Positions 32,781 through 45,769 of a stretch of DNA of 64,000 bases are shown one piece after another (within the stretch, counting starts at the first letter, position 1; each line of letters opens with the position of its first letter). Location of the stretch: positions 100,718,358 to 100,782,357 of the forward strand of contig NC_088782.1 of the NCBI RefSeq assembly GCF_958450345.1, in the 5' to 3' direction. A program made the position numbers and the translations under genes. The DNA is from Calliphora vicina (lineage: Eukaryota > Arthropoda > Insecta > Diptera > Calliphoridae). The notes below the pieces were generated by a model that saw only the letters and a list, made by a program, of their open reading frames with translations, did no database searches and was not told the DNA's origin.

Positions 32781-34870
32781 ATGGCAGATTACTGTTGGAG
32801 TAGCACACGGAAGTGTCCTAAGGGCCTCCATAGTAGAAAATATAAAACAAGAAGCTTCTAGCCTGTAAATAATTTAATTTTTTTCCTTTTCTCTACTTTA
32901 ACTTAAAAATATATAATTTTATTAAACAATACTTTATCAAATAAAGTACAAAATAACGTCCAACATAAATTAGCAAATGAACATAATCATAAGACGTTTG
33001 AAATATTTTTGCATATTTTTACAACTTCATGTCCTTCTACAGCATAGATCCCTTAATGCACTTTATTTCATGTTTTAAGTACAAAAAGCAATTCGTCCAT
33101 TATTACAGCTATTGTAAGTAATATAACAAATATTTTCTGTATTACTCTCTAGTTAGTTTTTGTGCGTAAATTGTCCTTTTGTATTCATAAATTCTGTTCA
33201 TTGTATGAGCGCCATCATGCTGGTTTAAATTCAAAATGTGTCCCATTAGAGCTTCATTTAATCTTGTATAAATCCTCTGACAAAGCAATTTCTATTCGCC
33301 CAAATCTTTTACAAGTCATAATTTTATAAGTTTTCTTTTGCTTTCATAGTTGCTGAATTATTTTTTATTTTTTTTCCCATTTGTGGTGTGTCTTCTATTC
33401 TGTTTGTTGAACAGTGATGTAAAAGTATAGAGTAGTTTGATTTTGCCAGCAAATATCTCCATAATGTTTCAGATTATACATAATCTTTATTAACAAACTA
33501 AGCAAAATACTTGCAATGAATGAGCCTGTTTTAAGATTAATTAGGTAGGTGTGATTTTAGTATTCCTCCCACTTATATAAAGAAACATTCGATTATTCTA
33601 TAATATATATCACTACAAACTTGCAGTCTTAATCACGTTGGCCAACTGTAACTTCTGTCTTTAGTTTTCAAGTCTCTGTAGATTTTCAAATGTCATAGTT
33701 ATTCCTACATCAAAGGTGTCCTTTCAGGTTAAGTATTTTTTTATTTTTTTTTTTCATTTCGTTCTTTCGTGCATGCAAAATGTCTACAAGAATATTTTGC
33801 AATCACAACTCTTTGGAAACTAACGAAAAGTTTTCATATTGTTCTAGTAGTTCTTAATTTCCTTTTGCTATTTTTCCAATTTTTTTTTCTTGTTTTATTT
33901 CTAAATACTTGATACACATGGTCGCCTACATTTTTCCTGCCTACCATGTTTCCAACCATTTTGAATTCGTTTCTTTCTAAGTGTCAGAGCTTGTTTGTTG
34001 ATTGCATGTCAGTAAACTGCATGACTGGCTGAATGAAGGTAGACATAAAACAAATATAAACTTGTAGACATGAACTGGCCCTGTTTAATCTTGTTGCCAT
34101 TATTAATTAAGATACTTGATTTCTTTTTGGGCAAGTTTTTGTTTCCTTGATATTGATTGAAATTAACACAGCAACAGTGGATAGTTATGTTATTGTTGTA
34201 TAATTTATGTGCACCTGAATGATTTTCAGTATTCCGAATCTTTTAAATGGAAATTTATGCCAATGTCTGCTAAAAATGCTAATGTTTAGCATAAAAGAAT
34301 TTTTATTGTGAAAAGATTTAATAGTAAAAAAAAATGTATTTTAAAGACTAATAAATCAGGTATTTTTGGACTGCTGTGATATTTCACAGTAATATTAAGA
34401 GTGTCTAACTACTGGTTTGTTTACAAATAAAAAGTTATTATCAAAATTTATAAATAAATCTTAAATTTTGGGCAAATACTGAGAAATAAAGGTAATCAGC
34501 CTAACCATAAAAGACATTTTAAAGTTAATTTTTGTTAAAGTCGATTTTATTTTAAAACATTTTAAAAATTATTTTAAAACTTTCTCCAACTCATACATAC
34601 AAACAAATGAAAATATTTTTTTTAATTGAATAAATAAAAGAAATTTCAAAAACTTAAAAGAACAAAATGTACATAAAAGTTCAAAACAAGAAGTTTATTT
34701 TTAAATAATAAAACAATATTTTAAATTATATTTGAAATTTGTTTTATGGTACGAAATTTAAAATAATAGTCAACTTTATGGATTCGACTTTAAAGCTTCT
34801 GTGGTTAGGCTGATTATTTTAAAAATTAAACATGTACAATATATGAAACTTATTTTTGTTAAGTTTTATT
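32781..34870. other. Gene-free AT-rich region
   Basis: About 2.1 kb with no open frame of note on either strand, T-rich on the plus strand, and no repeat shared with other parts of the window. It may be unique intergenic DNA. Confidence 0.4.
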
Positions 34871-35800
34871 TGGATTCCAAAATTTGTATGAGATTTATGT
34901 TCATTAAAGTGATTTTCGGACCTTAACCCTCCCTTAGTCGCAATAATTTTCAATCGAGACTAGTCGAATGTATCAAATTAATATCAATAAAAAAAGGCGC
35001 GTTTCAAAAATAATCTCTTCACTTTTTATTTCGAAAACATAAAAACAATATTAAATGCAATTTATTTAAAAGAGTAATACAAAAAAAATTGCAGTAAAAA
35101 TATTATTTTATCAAAAAATTGCTTAACATTTAGGGTGACTAAAAAAATTTACAAAAAAATATGTTTGCCTGTATCAACCAGATCAGTTGCGAGTAACGCA
35201 GGGTTAAATGGAAGTTATGATCTATTAAATACCGATCGTCATTAAATGAATTCGTGTGATTTATGTCTATATTTGATTTCCAATATTTTTAAGAAAGCGG
35301 TGACCATTTATGGACCAATCTCCGTGCTATATGATTCTCAATTAATTTTTCAAATATTTCCACAAATATATATGCGAAAGTGTGTTTGATTCAGCTATAT
35401 CAATTCTTACATATTCACCACGAACATATACGGTTTTTCTACAACTTGACAAACATTTTTATAAATAAACATATTTCCTAACTTTTATATAATTTTATTT
35501 TTATTACTAGAAAATATTCGAACCAAATTTCATATTTTTAGTTCCACTTGTGTACGCCATATCATGTTATTAACAGGGCATGTTCGCTGATAAAAAAATT
35601 CCTATTTCTGGACGGCATTTGTATGGGGGCTAGGGAAAAATGTGCTCAGAAAGAGCTTCTGAGTCGATCAGTATACAGGAGGGTGTTGACTAATTTTTTT
35701 GCGCACTAGAAACCTTAAAATATCCGATCGACTTAAGGTAGGGTCACACACGGCAAATATTTGCTCAAAAAAGCGTAGCCATTTTTTTTAGCACAAATTT
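34871..35800. repeat. Degraded R1-like fragments
   Basis: Short blocks such as GTTCATTAAAGTGATTTTCGG (about 34899-34919), GTGTGATTTATGTCTATAT and CATTTGTATGGGGGCTAGG mark old, diverged pieces of repeat R1. The order is partly preserved and there is no coding potential. Confidence 0.45.
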
Positions 35801-35812
35801 GTTTGACGTGTT

Positions 35813-38076
35813 TATTCTTACAGGTGTTTTGAAAGATGAAACAGCATCAAATAAAATAAAACTAAATTTTTTGTTTTGAATCATCCTAAGTAAAATAAGT
35901 TTTTGAAATAAATAAATGAATTCAAATGTATTTTATTTAGTGGTTACGTCTTTTTCGTCAAATATTTGTCATGTGTGACCATACCATTAGAATCACTTTC
36001 TAAGTCGATTAAATTCAACATAAATAACTTTCATATACACATAAATAACACAACCAAATTTCATGGCGATCGGTCCAAAATTAGTCATAGCTCCCATATA
36101 AGGCTCATTTCCGAAAATCACTTTAACGAGCATAAATCTCTTAAAAATGTTGGTATACATATAAAATTCAACACAAATAAATTTCATATAGACATAAATA
36201 ACATGATCTAATTTCATGGCGATCGGTCCATAATTAATCATAGATCCCATCCGAAAATCATTCACGAAAATAAATTATTGAAATTTTACTTAGTTTAGGC
36301 TAAATATTATATGGTCGGGCTTGAAATGGAAAAACTTTTTTGATCGCGTTGATTTAGGCAACGATACGCTCTCAGAATGATATTGCACTTACTTTATCAG
36401 GAATTGCAGCTATGTTGTTGGAAAGCGGTCCAACTGTTCATTCAGCACTCAAGTTGCCATTGAATATGCAATTCAGTGAAAATCCAACATGCTACATTTT
36501 CAAGAACAGTGCGGATGAGTGTACAATGATGCATAAAAAGTCTTTGGAGGCATCATTAGACAAAACGTTGCCACACCGGTTTGGTGTGGCGATGATTCTG
36601 TTGGCAGGTGATTTTCGGCAAACAATGTCATGGTCAACGCCGAAATCCAGGCTGGCATTTATCCGACTACATTCAATTTCCCGTCGCTTTCTGTTAGTTC
36701 ACCGAATCTAAATCCGAACTCATCCGAAAGGTGTTTCCAAACATTTCTCAAAATTATAAAAGGTTGATCTGTAAAACACTGATGTCGACGAATTGAATTT
36801 TAAGATCTGGAGAAGTATTTTCCTAACAATTGCTGAGCATTGGTCTTTGCCAGTTTACCGAATCAAAATCCGAACTCATCCGCAAGATGTTTTTGCAAAC
36901 ATTGCACAAAATAGGTTGAGCGAACGTTTATGTGAAAAATATTGATGTCTACGAATTGAATTTTAAGAATTAAAGTGAAATTATTGTCGAATTGATGACG
37001 TACAAATCGATGAATTCTGTTACTTGATTTGAGTTGACTGGTTTGTTGATAAAATAATACAAAAACAAGAGAGCTATATTCGGCTGTGCCGAATCGTATA
37101 TACCCTTTACCATATCGAGCCCTTAGCGCCAAATTATCGTAAGCGACATTTTCTAAATTTTTTTTTATTTATTGCAATAATTAAAATTTTATGGACCGAC
37201 TGATGTTTTAGCGTTCTCAGAATATCAAAATTGTTAATAACTTCAAAATTATATAAGATTTTATCGTAAGTCAATGTTTACCTTTTACAGTAAACAATTA
37301 CAAATATAAAATCTTTTCATCTCCTTATAGCTTAGGAGATATTCGCATTTGAAAATTAATTTTTCAATATTTTTACCCAACCTACTCCAGTTTTTTGATA
37401 ACAGCGTTTCCAAATATTTTCCGATTTTCTCCAGTTTTCCTTCATTGGACTTACAACATACGTATGTGTCAAACTGAAAAAGAACTGTTTCAAAATAATG
37501 ACTAAGTCCAAAGTTATATGCATTTGATTTAAAAAAATTTTAAAAAGCCTATTTTTCGCTAATTTTTTGGGAAAAAAAAACTGTTTTTCTTTTTAAGTTA
37601 TCACAAAAAATTTCTAAGAGGATGTATAAGGAATTTATACTTTCTGAAAGCTAAGTTTTCATAAAATATTTTAAATGAAAAAAATTTAAAAAGTTGTAGT
37701 TACCGAAGGGACCAGGTCTATTCAAAAAACACCAATTTTTTTATGTAAAATTAAACTTTAGGCAAAAATTCTCAAATCGCATATTCGATATCAAAATATA
37801 GTAACCGATTTTAGATGGCCCAATATGCTTTTAATTATTTTGTAAAGGGTTCCGATAACCCCGACCCTAGTATGGATATTATAGCCAAAAAACTAAAAAT
37901 TTCCATTTTTGGGATTTTTCAACACTTTTTTGCGAATTGCGAGATTGCTGATAATAAATTTCAATTAATAAAATAACAATTTTATTTCAATTCAAAAAAT
38001 TTGTATCTATGAAAAAATTAAATTCCATGAATTTTTAATTGTCAAAAGTTATAAATATTTTAGAAAAATAGACAAA
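35813..38076. repeat. 2264-bp tandem duplication, copy 1
   Basis: The unit starts TATTCTTACAGGTGTTTTG and repeats immediately at 38077. I found no difference between copies on inspection: every long frame recurs at exactly +2264 with the same translation. The unit contains R1-like sequence in reverse, a Helitron helicase remnant, a TTCGGCTGTGCCGAA hairpin end and the left part of the 31341-type TIR element. The junction shares only TAT, suggesting microhomology-mediated duplication, replication slippage or an assembly artefact. Confidence 0.9.
36343..36830 (+). pseudogene. Helitron helicase (Pif1-like) remnant, copy 1
   Basis: The translation gives recognisable Helitron helicase segments: LTLSGIAAMLLESGPTVHSA, SALKLPLNMQFSENPTC, a Walker B-type DECTMMHKKSLEA, and MILLAGDFRQTM. 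After a frame change, DVDELNFKIW follows near 36783. The Walker A region and the whole Rep domain are missing, and a deletion lies between ENPTC and DECTM. A second degraded version of the last part follows at about 36849-36968. This is a dead fragment carried by the tandem duplication. Confidence 0.8.
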
Positions 38077-40340
38077 TATTCTTACAGGTGTTTTGAAAGA
38101 TGAAACAGCATCAAATAAAATAAAACTAAATTTTTTGTTTTGAATCATCCTAAGTAAAATAAGTTTTTGAAATAAATAAATGAATTCAAATGTATTTTAT
38201 TTAGTGGTTACGTCTTTTTCGTCAAATATTTGTCATGTGTGACCATACCATTAGAATCACTTTCTAAGTCGATTAAATTCAACATAAATAACTTTCATAT
38301 ACACATAAATAACACAACCAAATTTCATGGCGATCGGTCCAAAATTAGTCATAGCTCCCATATAAGGCTCATTTCCGAAAATCACTTTAACGAGCATAAA
38401 TCTCTTAAAAATGTTGGTATACATATAAAATTCAACACAAATAAATTTCATATAGACATAAATAACATGATCTAATTTCATGGCGATCGGTCCATAATTA
38501 ATCATAGATCCCATCCGAAAATCATTCACGAAAATAAATTATTGAAATTTTACTTAGTTTAGGCTAAATATTATATGGTCGGGCTTGAAATGGAAAAACT
38601 TTTTTGATCGCGTTGATTTAGGCAACGATACGCTCTCAGAATGATATTGCACTTACTTTATCAGGAATTGCAGCTATGTTGTTGGAAAGCGGTCCAACTG
38701 TTCATTCAGCACTCAAGTTGCCATTGAATATGCAATTCAGTGAAAATCCAACATGCTACATTTTCAAGAACAGTGCGGATGAGTGTACAATGATGCATAA
38801 AAAGTCTTTGGAGGCATCATTAGACAAAACGTTGCCACACCGGTTTGGTGTGGCGATGATTCTGTTGGCAGGTGATTTTCGGCAAACAATGTCATGGTCA
38901 ACGCCGAAATCCAGGCTGGCATTTATCCGACTACATTCAATTTCCCGTCGCTTTCTGTTAGTTCACCGAATCTAAATCCGAACTCATCCGAAAGGTGTTT
39001 CCAAACATTTCTCAAAATTATAAAAGGTTGATCTGTAAAACACTGATGTCGACGAATTGAATTTTAAGATCTGGAGAAGTATTTTCCTAACAATTGCTGA
39101 GCATTGGTCTTTGCCAGTTTACCGAATCAAAATCCGAACTCATCCGCAAGATGTTTTTGCAAACATTGCACAAAATAGGTTGAGCGAACGTTTATGTGAA
39201 AAATATTGATGTCTACGAATTGAATTTTAAGAATTAAAGTGAAATTATTGTCGAATTGATGACGTACAAATCGATGAATTCTGTTACTTGATTTGAGTTG
39301 ACTGGTTTGTTGATAAAATAATACAAAAACAAGAGAGCTATATTCGGCTGTGCCGAATCGTATATACCCTTTACCATATCGAGCCCTTAGCGCCAAATTA
39401 TCGTAAGCGACATTTTCTAAATTTTTTTTTATTTATTGCAATAATTAAAATTTTATGGACCGACTGATGTTTTAGCGTTCTCAGAATATCAAAATTGTTA
39501 ATAACTTCAAAATTATATAAGATTTTATCGTAAGTCAATGTTTACCTTTTACAGTAAACAATTACAAATATAAAATCTTTTCATCTCCTTATAGCTTAGG
39601 AGATATTCGCATTTGAAAATTAATTTTTCAATATTTTTACCCAACCTACTCCAGTTTTTTGATAACAGCGTTTCCAAATATTTTCCGATTTTCTCCAGTT
39701 TTCCTTCATTGGACTTACAACATACGTATGTGTCAAACTGAAAAAGAACTGTTTCAAAATAATGACTAAGTCCAAAGTTATATGCATTTGATTTAAAAAA
39801 ATTTTAAAAAGCCTATTTTTCGCTAATTTTTTGGGAAAAAAAAACTGTTTTTCTTTTTAAGTTATCACAAAAAATTTCTAAGAGGATGTATAAGGAATTT
39901 ATACTTTCTGAAAGCTAAGTTTTCATAAAATATTTTAAATGAAAAAAATTTAAAAAGTTGTAGTTACCGAAGGGACCAGGTCTATTCAAAAAACACCAAT
40001 TTTTTTATGTAAAATTAAACTTTAGGCAAAAATTCTCAAATCGCATATTCGATATCAAAATATAGTAACCGATTTTAGATGGCCCAATATGCTTTTAATT
40101 ATTTTGTAAAGGGTTCCGATAACCCCGACCCTAGTATGGATATTATAGCCAAAAAACTAAAAATTTCCATTTTTGGGATTTTTCAACACTTTTTTGCGAA
40201 TTGCGAGATTGCTGATAATAAATTTCAATTAATAAAATAACAATTTTATTTCAATTCAAAAAATTTGTATCTATGAAAAAATTAAATTCCATGAATTTTT
40301 AATTGTCAAAAGTTATAAATATTTTAGAAAAATAGACAAA
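38077..40340. repeat. 2264-bp tandem duplication, copy 2
   Basis: Head-to-tail repeat of 35813-38076 with no difference seen on inspection. The right junction changes from the unit to unrelated sequence after GACAAATAT. Beyond it the TIR element at 39377 continues to its damaged right end near 40466, whereas in copy 1 that element is cut at the junction. The copy 2 context is therefore the parental arrangement on the right. Confidence 0.9.
38607..39094 (+). pseudogene. Helitron helicase (Pif1-like) remnant, copy 2
   Basis: Same sequence as the remnant at 36343-36830, displaced by 2264 bases, with the same DECTMMHKKSLEA and LLAGDFRQTM motifs and the same breaks. Confidence 0.8.
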
Positions 40341-40489
40341 TATCTTGAACGAAATTATATTATATCGCATCATAACATTTTTAATTCTATGTATAAATTT
40401 CAAAATAATCGAAAAAACCTTCTCCTGTAAAATTTGTGTTTTGTCGCTTACGATAATTTGGCGCAAGGGCCAAATCAAAATAAAAATTT

Positions 40490-41085
40490 TAAATATTTTT
40501 AAGTAAACAAAATTTATTTTTTTGCCAAAGATGTTTTTTCACTACTTTGGAAAAAAAAAATTGTTTGGATTGTTTTTTAAATTTATTTTTTTTTGTTTTT
40601 TCATTTTTTTAATATTTAGCGAAAAAAAACTTTTGGTGAAAAAAAAAATTCGGGTTAAAGCATATTTCTTCCGATTCTGACCCATTGTAGGTCCAACTTA
40701 CTATGGTCTTATACACGTCATTGCAAAGGTCTTTGAAATATCTATCATCAAATATCCATATTGTCTATATTATTGATCCAGATATAGGTAAAAAAATAAG
40801 TCAAAAACCGAGGTTGTCCTGGTTTTTTCCTTATATCTCAGCCATTTGTGGACCGATTTTCTAGATTTTAAACAGCAACTGAAGAATTCTTGAGATATTG
40901 ATGTATGAATCGTGTATGTAAGTTATTTGGGGGCTTCGGAAAGTTGATTTCAACAGACAGGCATGGCTTAATCGACTCCGCTATCTATAAGGATCCAGAA
41001 TATATATACTTTATAGGGTCGGAAATGAAAAATGTAGAAATTACAAACGGAATTACAAACTTATATACCCTTCTCACGAAGGTGA
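40490..41085 (+). repeat. Dispersed repeat family C, copy 2
   Basis: The sequence matches 8528-9110 in order: GACCCATTGTAGG, GGTCTTTGAAATATCTATCA, then GGCTTAATCGACTCCGCTAT and GGATCCAGAATATAT. This copy extends further right to TATACCCTTCTCACGAAGG. Non-coding. Confidence 0.65.
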
Positions 41086-41650
41086 TTATTAACTATATAT
41101 TTTCAAATGGAATTTGCTTACTATTAAAATGTAACTACAAACTGTTTTCCACCTCTACTGACAATTTTTAAATTCTTGAATTAATACTCTCTTGTTGATC
41201 AAGTGCAGTAACTAAAATATTTTTAAACTTATATTAAAATAACCATTATATGTGTTCGACAACAAAATATCAGTAAAGTTGTCATAACAATGCCGAATCA
41301 TGTTTTTTCTGTGGGTGTGGGAACAAAAATAATATTTTTGGAATCTTCTTTAAGCAAAAACCAGTCTAATTTAAAGTGAAAACAATTTTAGTAATGGGTA
41401 ACAAATTCATAATAATTTATCAGCAGTAAACAGTATTTATTATTCATAAGTTGAAATATAATTTAAAAAATTTACCAAAAACAGTCATTGGTGTACCATT
41501 GTACATTTCTGGACCGAAATGTTTCAAACAAAAGTACCATTGTACCATCTTTGCCATTCCAGTTGCCACTTTTTCTGCTGCTGAACTTAATTAGTAAAAC
41601 ACACATCCTAATTTATTACCAGAAACACAAAACAGCAAATAATATCATTA
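41086..41650. other. Spacer downstream of the odorant receptor gene
   Basis: AT-rich spacer between family C and the receptor 3' end. No reading frame or repeat was recognised. Confidence 0.4.
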
Positions 41651-41656
41651 TTTATT
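41651..41656 (-). terminator. Polyadenylation signal of the odorant receptor gene
   Basis: The minus strand reads AATAAA about 123 bases beyond the TAA stop at 41781-41779, a plausible 3' UTR length. Confidence 0.45.
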
Positions 41657-41778
41657 AACTTAATCAGATTCAATATATAAATAAACAAATTATTTGTACA
41701 TATATATTAATAAATAATGATACGTAAACATTGAAATCTTAAATAAATATTGACAAATTCAAAGAATATACACATTTT

Positions 41779-41829
41779 TTAGCCCACGGCGCTTACAAAC
41801 GTAAACAATTGATATGAAAGTTTTAAAAT
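41779..41829 (-). CDS. Odorant receptor, exon 5 (last 16 codons and stop)
   Basis: After a strong polypyrimidine tract and CACAG acceptor (AG at 41831-41830) the frame reads ILKLSYQLFTFVSAVG and stops. The S-Y-x-x-F-T pattern close to the C-terminus is the conserved end of insect odorant receptors (7tm_6). It completes the last membrane helix begun by exon 4 (MPTFMA). The exon is phase 0 at its start and far too short to be found as an isolated frame. Confidence 0.85.
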   Translation of the reverse strand: MLKLSYQLFTFVSAVG

Positions 41830-42023
41830 CTGTGAAAAAGAAAAGAAAAACAAAATTAAATTGAATTGAATGGAAAACAACAAAAAAAAATAGCATAAAA
41901 AATATCTTGATTAATGGAGAAATTTTAAACCTCTTCAAAATAAGAAAATCAGCAAAAATATAACTGACATGGAAATAGCTATACAAGCATATTTAAACAG
42001 GAAAAAAACCATAGCATACTTAC

Positions 42024-42179
42024 CGCCATAAATGTTGGCATAGAAACCGTGGCAAACTTATAGGCACGCAATACATTTGACTCACAAGAGCGCATCATGA
42101 AGAAGAGTATCATGCGACGATAGGAGATATCACCGTCATACCAATTATTGTAAAAGGCAGAGGGCATCAACTCATCACT
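42024..42179 (-). CDS. Odorant receptor, exon 4
   Basis: Phase-0 acceptor (CATCACAG before 42179) and phase-0 donor (GCG|GTAAGT at 42023). It encodes 52 residues from SDELMPSAFYNNWYDGDISY through the start of the last helix, including the conserved W-Y and LRAYKF region typical of odorant receptor C-terminal parts. The intron to exon 5 is 194 bp; the intron to exon 3 is 5.3 kb and filled with mobile elements. Confidence 0.88.
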
Positions 42180-42629
42180 CTGTGATGAAGGCAAAACAAA
42201 GGAATAAAAAATGTAGTAGAAATAAAATAAAAAAGGGAATAAGAGAAGTCGAAATATGATATTGAAAAAAATGTATGGCTTAAAATTAATGATATTTTAT
42301 GGTTTCACATCTAATAATAAATACAAATTGTTTTCCTCAGTCACTCTATGAAATGCGAAACGAACAAAATAGATATGCTGAGTTTATTATTTAAAATGTA
42401 ACTCAGTGCGATTAAAGCAAATGCAAAAAAAGTACTCAAAGCAGTAGACAAGTTAAGATATATTTTGAATTTTCGATACTTAGGAATACCAAATGCTTAA
42501 AATTTGTGCAAATCGTATAGCATTTAGGAGTTGCAGATCTATTTGAAGTTTTAGGTAAAAATGTTCCCTAGTAGGTTTAAAAATTAGTTTAAGTGAAAAT
42601 TTACAAAAAAAAACAGGCTTTGATAAAAA

Positions 42630-43040
42630 CACAACCAAATCATGGAATATCAGGGAAAGAAGAGCAGCTGAAACCGCTGAAGAACGCGAATCACGTCTTC
42701 AGGAAAATAACAAAAGGGCATCTACATCTAGAGCCGCAGAATCGGAAAGATAACGCAGTGCAACTTCATCGAAAACTGCAGAGACACCCCAACAGGATAT
42801 TGGATGACTACAAGCCAATCGCTCCCGAATGGCTCTATTAAGAGAAAGAAACGATTTAAAATTGGTGGCATTTCATTACAATAAGGATGATGACTACAGG
42901 AATCACAAGGAGGTACTGATTGGTGCAATGAACAAGGAATCCCCGGGAATGTGATGTTCGAACTGTAAAGTTGTTCTGTCTCCAATTATTGAGAGACCTG
43001 AGCCGATTGTAAGTTACATTTCCTACACCACTCCGAAATA
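42630..43040 (+). pseudogene. Helitron N-terminal remnant in receptor intron 3
   Basis: One frame reads RERRAAETAEERESRLQENN followed by STSRAAES, the Arg/Glu-rich repeat found at the N-terminus of many Helitron proteins. After breaks, FHYNKDDDYRNHKEVLIGAM and a CSNCKVV segment with ERPEPIVSYISY match the following Cys-rich part. Stops and frameshifts make it a fragment. It lies antisense to the receptor gene. Confidence 0.6.
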
Positions 43041-43099
43041 TCCGAAAGTACAACTCATGCTTTTAAATGACGTCCTTCGAGGCAACTAATATAGAAAGC

Positions 43100-44860
43100 A
43101 ACGTCGGTATCATGCCCACCTTTAAAGTTTAAGGATAAATGTTCCACAGAATTGGATCGTTGCTCCCGTTTCTCAGTGATGATGCGAAGTTCCTTCAAAT
43201 TTATTTCACTGGAAATGAAGCCACAGAAACCGAACACCGTTGCGCAATCAGTACTGAAGTCAGACGGGAAATTTTATACGTGGACATCACCTAATGGCAA
43301 CACATGCAATCAGATTGATCATATATGCCTGAGTAGAAGATGTAGAAGCTCCTTAATGGATGTCAGAAACAGAAGAGGTACTAACATTCATCACAGGCGA
43401 AATCAATCATATGAGAAAACTACACCAGGCGATAAACTGTCTCACCAATCGAAAGTGTAACAGGAACCAACCAGTCGCTGATCGCAGTGGTGCGCTATTA
43501 ACAAACAATGATGGGTCACCTCCGATTCAACTTCTAATGACAACGAAATTGAAAACAACTGCCCTGCAGAAAATATTCCATGAATATCAAGCAGACCCCC
43601 CCCCCTAGTATAAGTGAGATAAAGGAGGCCATCGGGAAGTTAAGAAATAACTTGACGAAGACGGAATACCAGCTGAAATTCTTCGGGTTGTCAGCTGAAC
43701 TTCTACGAACACACACATCACCAGTATGGGAGGAGGAAAGGCTACCTCCATCTTGGAAGAATGGCATCATCGTTAAGTTACGAAAAAGCTTCAAATTAAA
43801 ATGGAGAACATTCTAAGCGATGAACAGGCAGGTAGGTTTCCAGCCAAACAGAAGCTGCGTAGACCAGGCCAACACTCTAAGCATTATAATATAACAATCT
43901 CCAGAATGGCATACTCCTCTATACATACTGTTTGTAGATTTCAAGAAATCCTTTGATACCATCAGATGGACTGCCATATAGAAAGCATTGAGAAGAAATG
44001 GAGTACCCCAGAAAATAACCCAAATCATCAGAGCTATGTACGAGGATGCAGAACTATCAGTTCTTCAAAACTACAATTTCACACGAACGCTGGAGTAAAA
44101 CAAGGATGTCCCCTATCACCTCTGCTATTCATTATAGTGCTGGATGACATCATGAGCGAAGTCTGTTCAGAGAGAAGAGGAATAACATGAAGCCTCTCAC
44201 GCCAACTCGAGGATTTGGAGGAGGATTATGCGGTGAAGATATTTGTCTACTCTCGCATAAGATCTCTAACATGCAAGCAAAGATAGATGATTTGAAAAGA
44301 TTAGCACGCAATGTTGGCCTTGAGATAAATATCCAGAAACCGAAAGCTATGAGGATCAAAAACGTTAGCACCAATAACATCATGCTACAAGGCCAACCAG
44401 TTGAATATCTATTCAGTACAGTATCAACAAATGGCGGCGCTGAAACATGCGTAAATAACAGACTCAATAAAGCGAGAGCGGCATAAGGAAGACTACAACC
44501 AATATCTAGATGAACCAAGCTTAGAATATTCAACGCATGTGTAAAGTCTTATGTGTTGTACGGAAGTAAAACAAAGTTAGTATCGAACACCATCACGCAA
44601 AAACTACAGGTATTCATTAACAAGTGCCTCAGAATCATATGCAGAATATTCTGGCCTACCAACCTCAGCAATACGGATCTCTGGAACCTCACTAACGAGG
44701 AACCCAAACTAACACAGGAAATGGAGGTGGATCGGCTATACTATCAGAAAGAATCCTGACTGTATAACAAGGATGGCTCCAGAGTGGAACCCTCAAGGTT
44801 CAAGAAGCCGTGGTCGGCCAAATACTTCACGGAGACGCACGATTAGTGTTTATAAAAACA
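43100..44860 (+). pseudogene. Non-LTR retrotransposon remnant (RTE-like, endonuclease plus reverse transcriptase)
   Basis: The endonuclease end is recognisable as YTWTSPNGNTCNQIDHICLS. It is followed by the reverse transcriptase blocks ISEIKEAIGKLRNN, a thumb-proximal WEEERLPPSWKNGIIVKL, GVKQGCPLSPLLFIIVLDDI and DICLLSHKISNMQAKIDDL, then a GRP..SRRR-type tail. The order and sequence fit elements annotated in insects as craniofacial development protein 2-like (RTE-related). The YADD catalytic motif is destroyed by a frameshift at about 44230 (the pieces D-Y-A and E-D-I lie in different frames), and several more stops occur. The element is inactive and sits in receptor intron 3. Confidence 0.75.
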
Positions 44861-44861
44861 G

Positions 44862-44970
44862 ACTTTTTAAAAAAAACCGGTTTGTCGGTTAACCGAAAGT
44901 TGGCCTTTTTGGAAAACCGGTTTTTCGGTCAATCGACTTCGAAAAATCCGGTTAACCGACATAAATGTGA
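44862..44970. repeat. Cluster of AACCGG/CCGGTT motifs, copy 1
   Basis: A short stretch dense in AAACCGGTTTGTCGGTTAAC-like palindromic words. Similar clusters occur at about 50999-51180 and 62205-62310. It is not a clean tandem repeat; it looks like a repeated module of degenerate CCGGTT words. Confidence 0.6.
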
Positions 44971-45001
44971 AGAAAAATGAAAATAAAATGTCTAATTCTG
45001 T

Positions 45002-45048
45002 ATTTGTATAAATTTTCTTATTATTTTATTAAGAAAATTTATACAAAT
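45002..45048. repeat. Perfect 46-bp hairpin
   Basis: TTTGTATAAATTTTCTTA and its exact inverse TAAGAAAATTTATACAAA face each other across a short AT spacer. The hairpin lies directly beside the end of an R1 copy. Confidence 0.6.
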
Positions 45049-45052
45049 TTTT

Positions 45053-45765
45053 AAACCCTACCCCACCATAGTGGGGAGGGTATAATGCGTTTGTGCAGAT
45101 GTTTGTAACGCCAAAAAATATTAAAGTATACCGATCGACTTAGAATCACTTTCTGAGTCGATTAAACGATGTCCGTCTGGCTGGTCGGCTGGCTGGCTGT
45201 GTATGTAAACCTTGTGCGCAGAGTACAGGTCGCAATTTTTAATATATTTCGATCAAATTTGGTACATATTATTTTTTCGGGCCAAGGACCAAACCTATTG
45301 AAACTGGCTGAAATTGGTCCATTATTTCACCTAGCCCCCATACAAATGTCCTTCCGAAATTGGGCTTTGTCGGTCATAAATGTTTAATTTATATATGTAT
45401 CTCCACAAATTCCGCTCCAAATAAGTTTTATATACACAAAATTCATGGCACCAAATTTTGTTACGATCGGCCCATAATTAGTCATAGCTCCCATATAGAC
45501 ACGCTTCTGAAAATCGCTTTAACATGCATAAATCTCTTAAAAATTTTGGTATATACACAAAATTCAACATAAATAACTTTCATATAGACATAAATGACAC
45601 TACGTAATTTCATAGTGATCGGTCCATAATTGGTCATAGCTCCCATATAAGGCCCACTTCCGAAAATCACTCAAAAATATAAATTATTGAAATTTGAAAA
45701 GAAAAATGATTTTGCTCATTTACTTAGTGTCGGGCTTGACTGACTATACTTTCTTACTTGTTTAG
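45053..45765 (-). repeat. Dispersed repeat family R1, copy c (reverse)
   Basis: Reverse-oriented R1 copy from the ACCCTACCCCACCATAGTGG end to GTCGGGCTTGAC, with all internal landmarks (CTTAGAATCACTTTCTGAGT, CCCATACAAATGTCC). It lies in receptor intron 3. Confidence 0.75.
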
Positions 45766-45769
45766 TATG

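Noticed and set aside
35966..36265. Small frames on both strands, repeated at 38230-38529
   Set aside because: They lie in R1-type repeat sequence that gives similar frames in every copy. No start context or family support.
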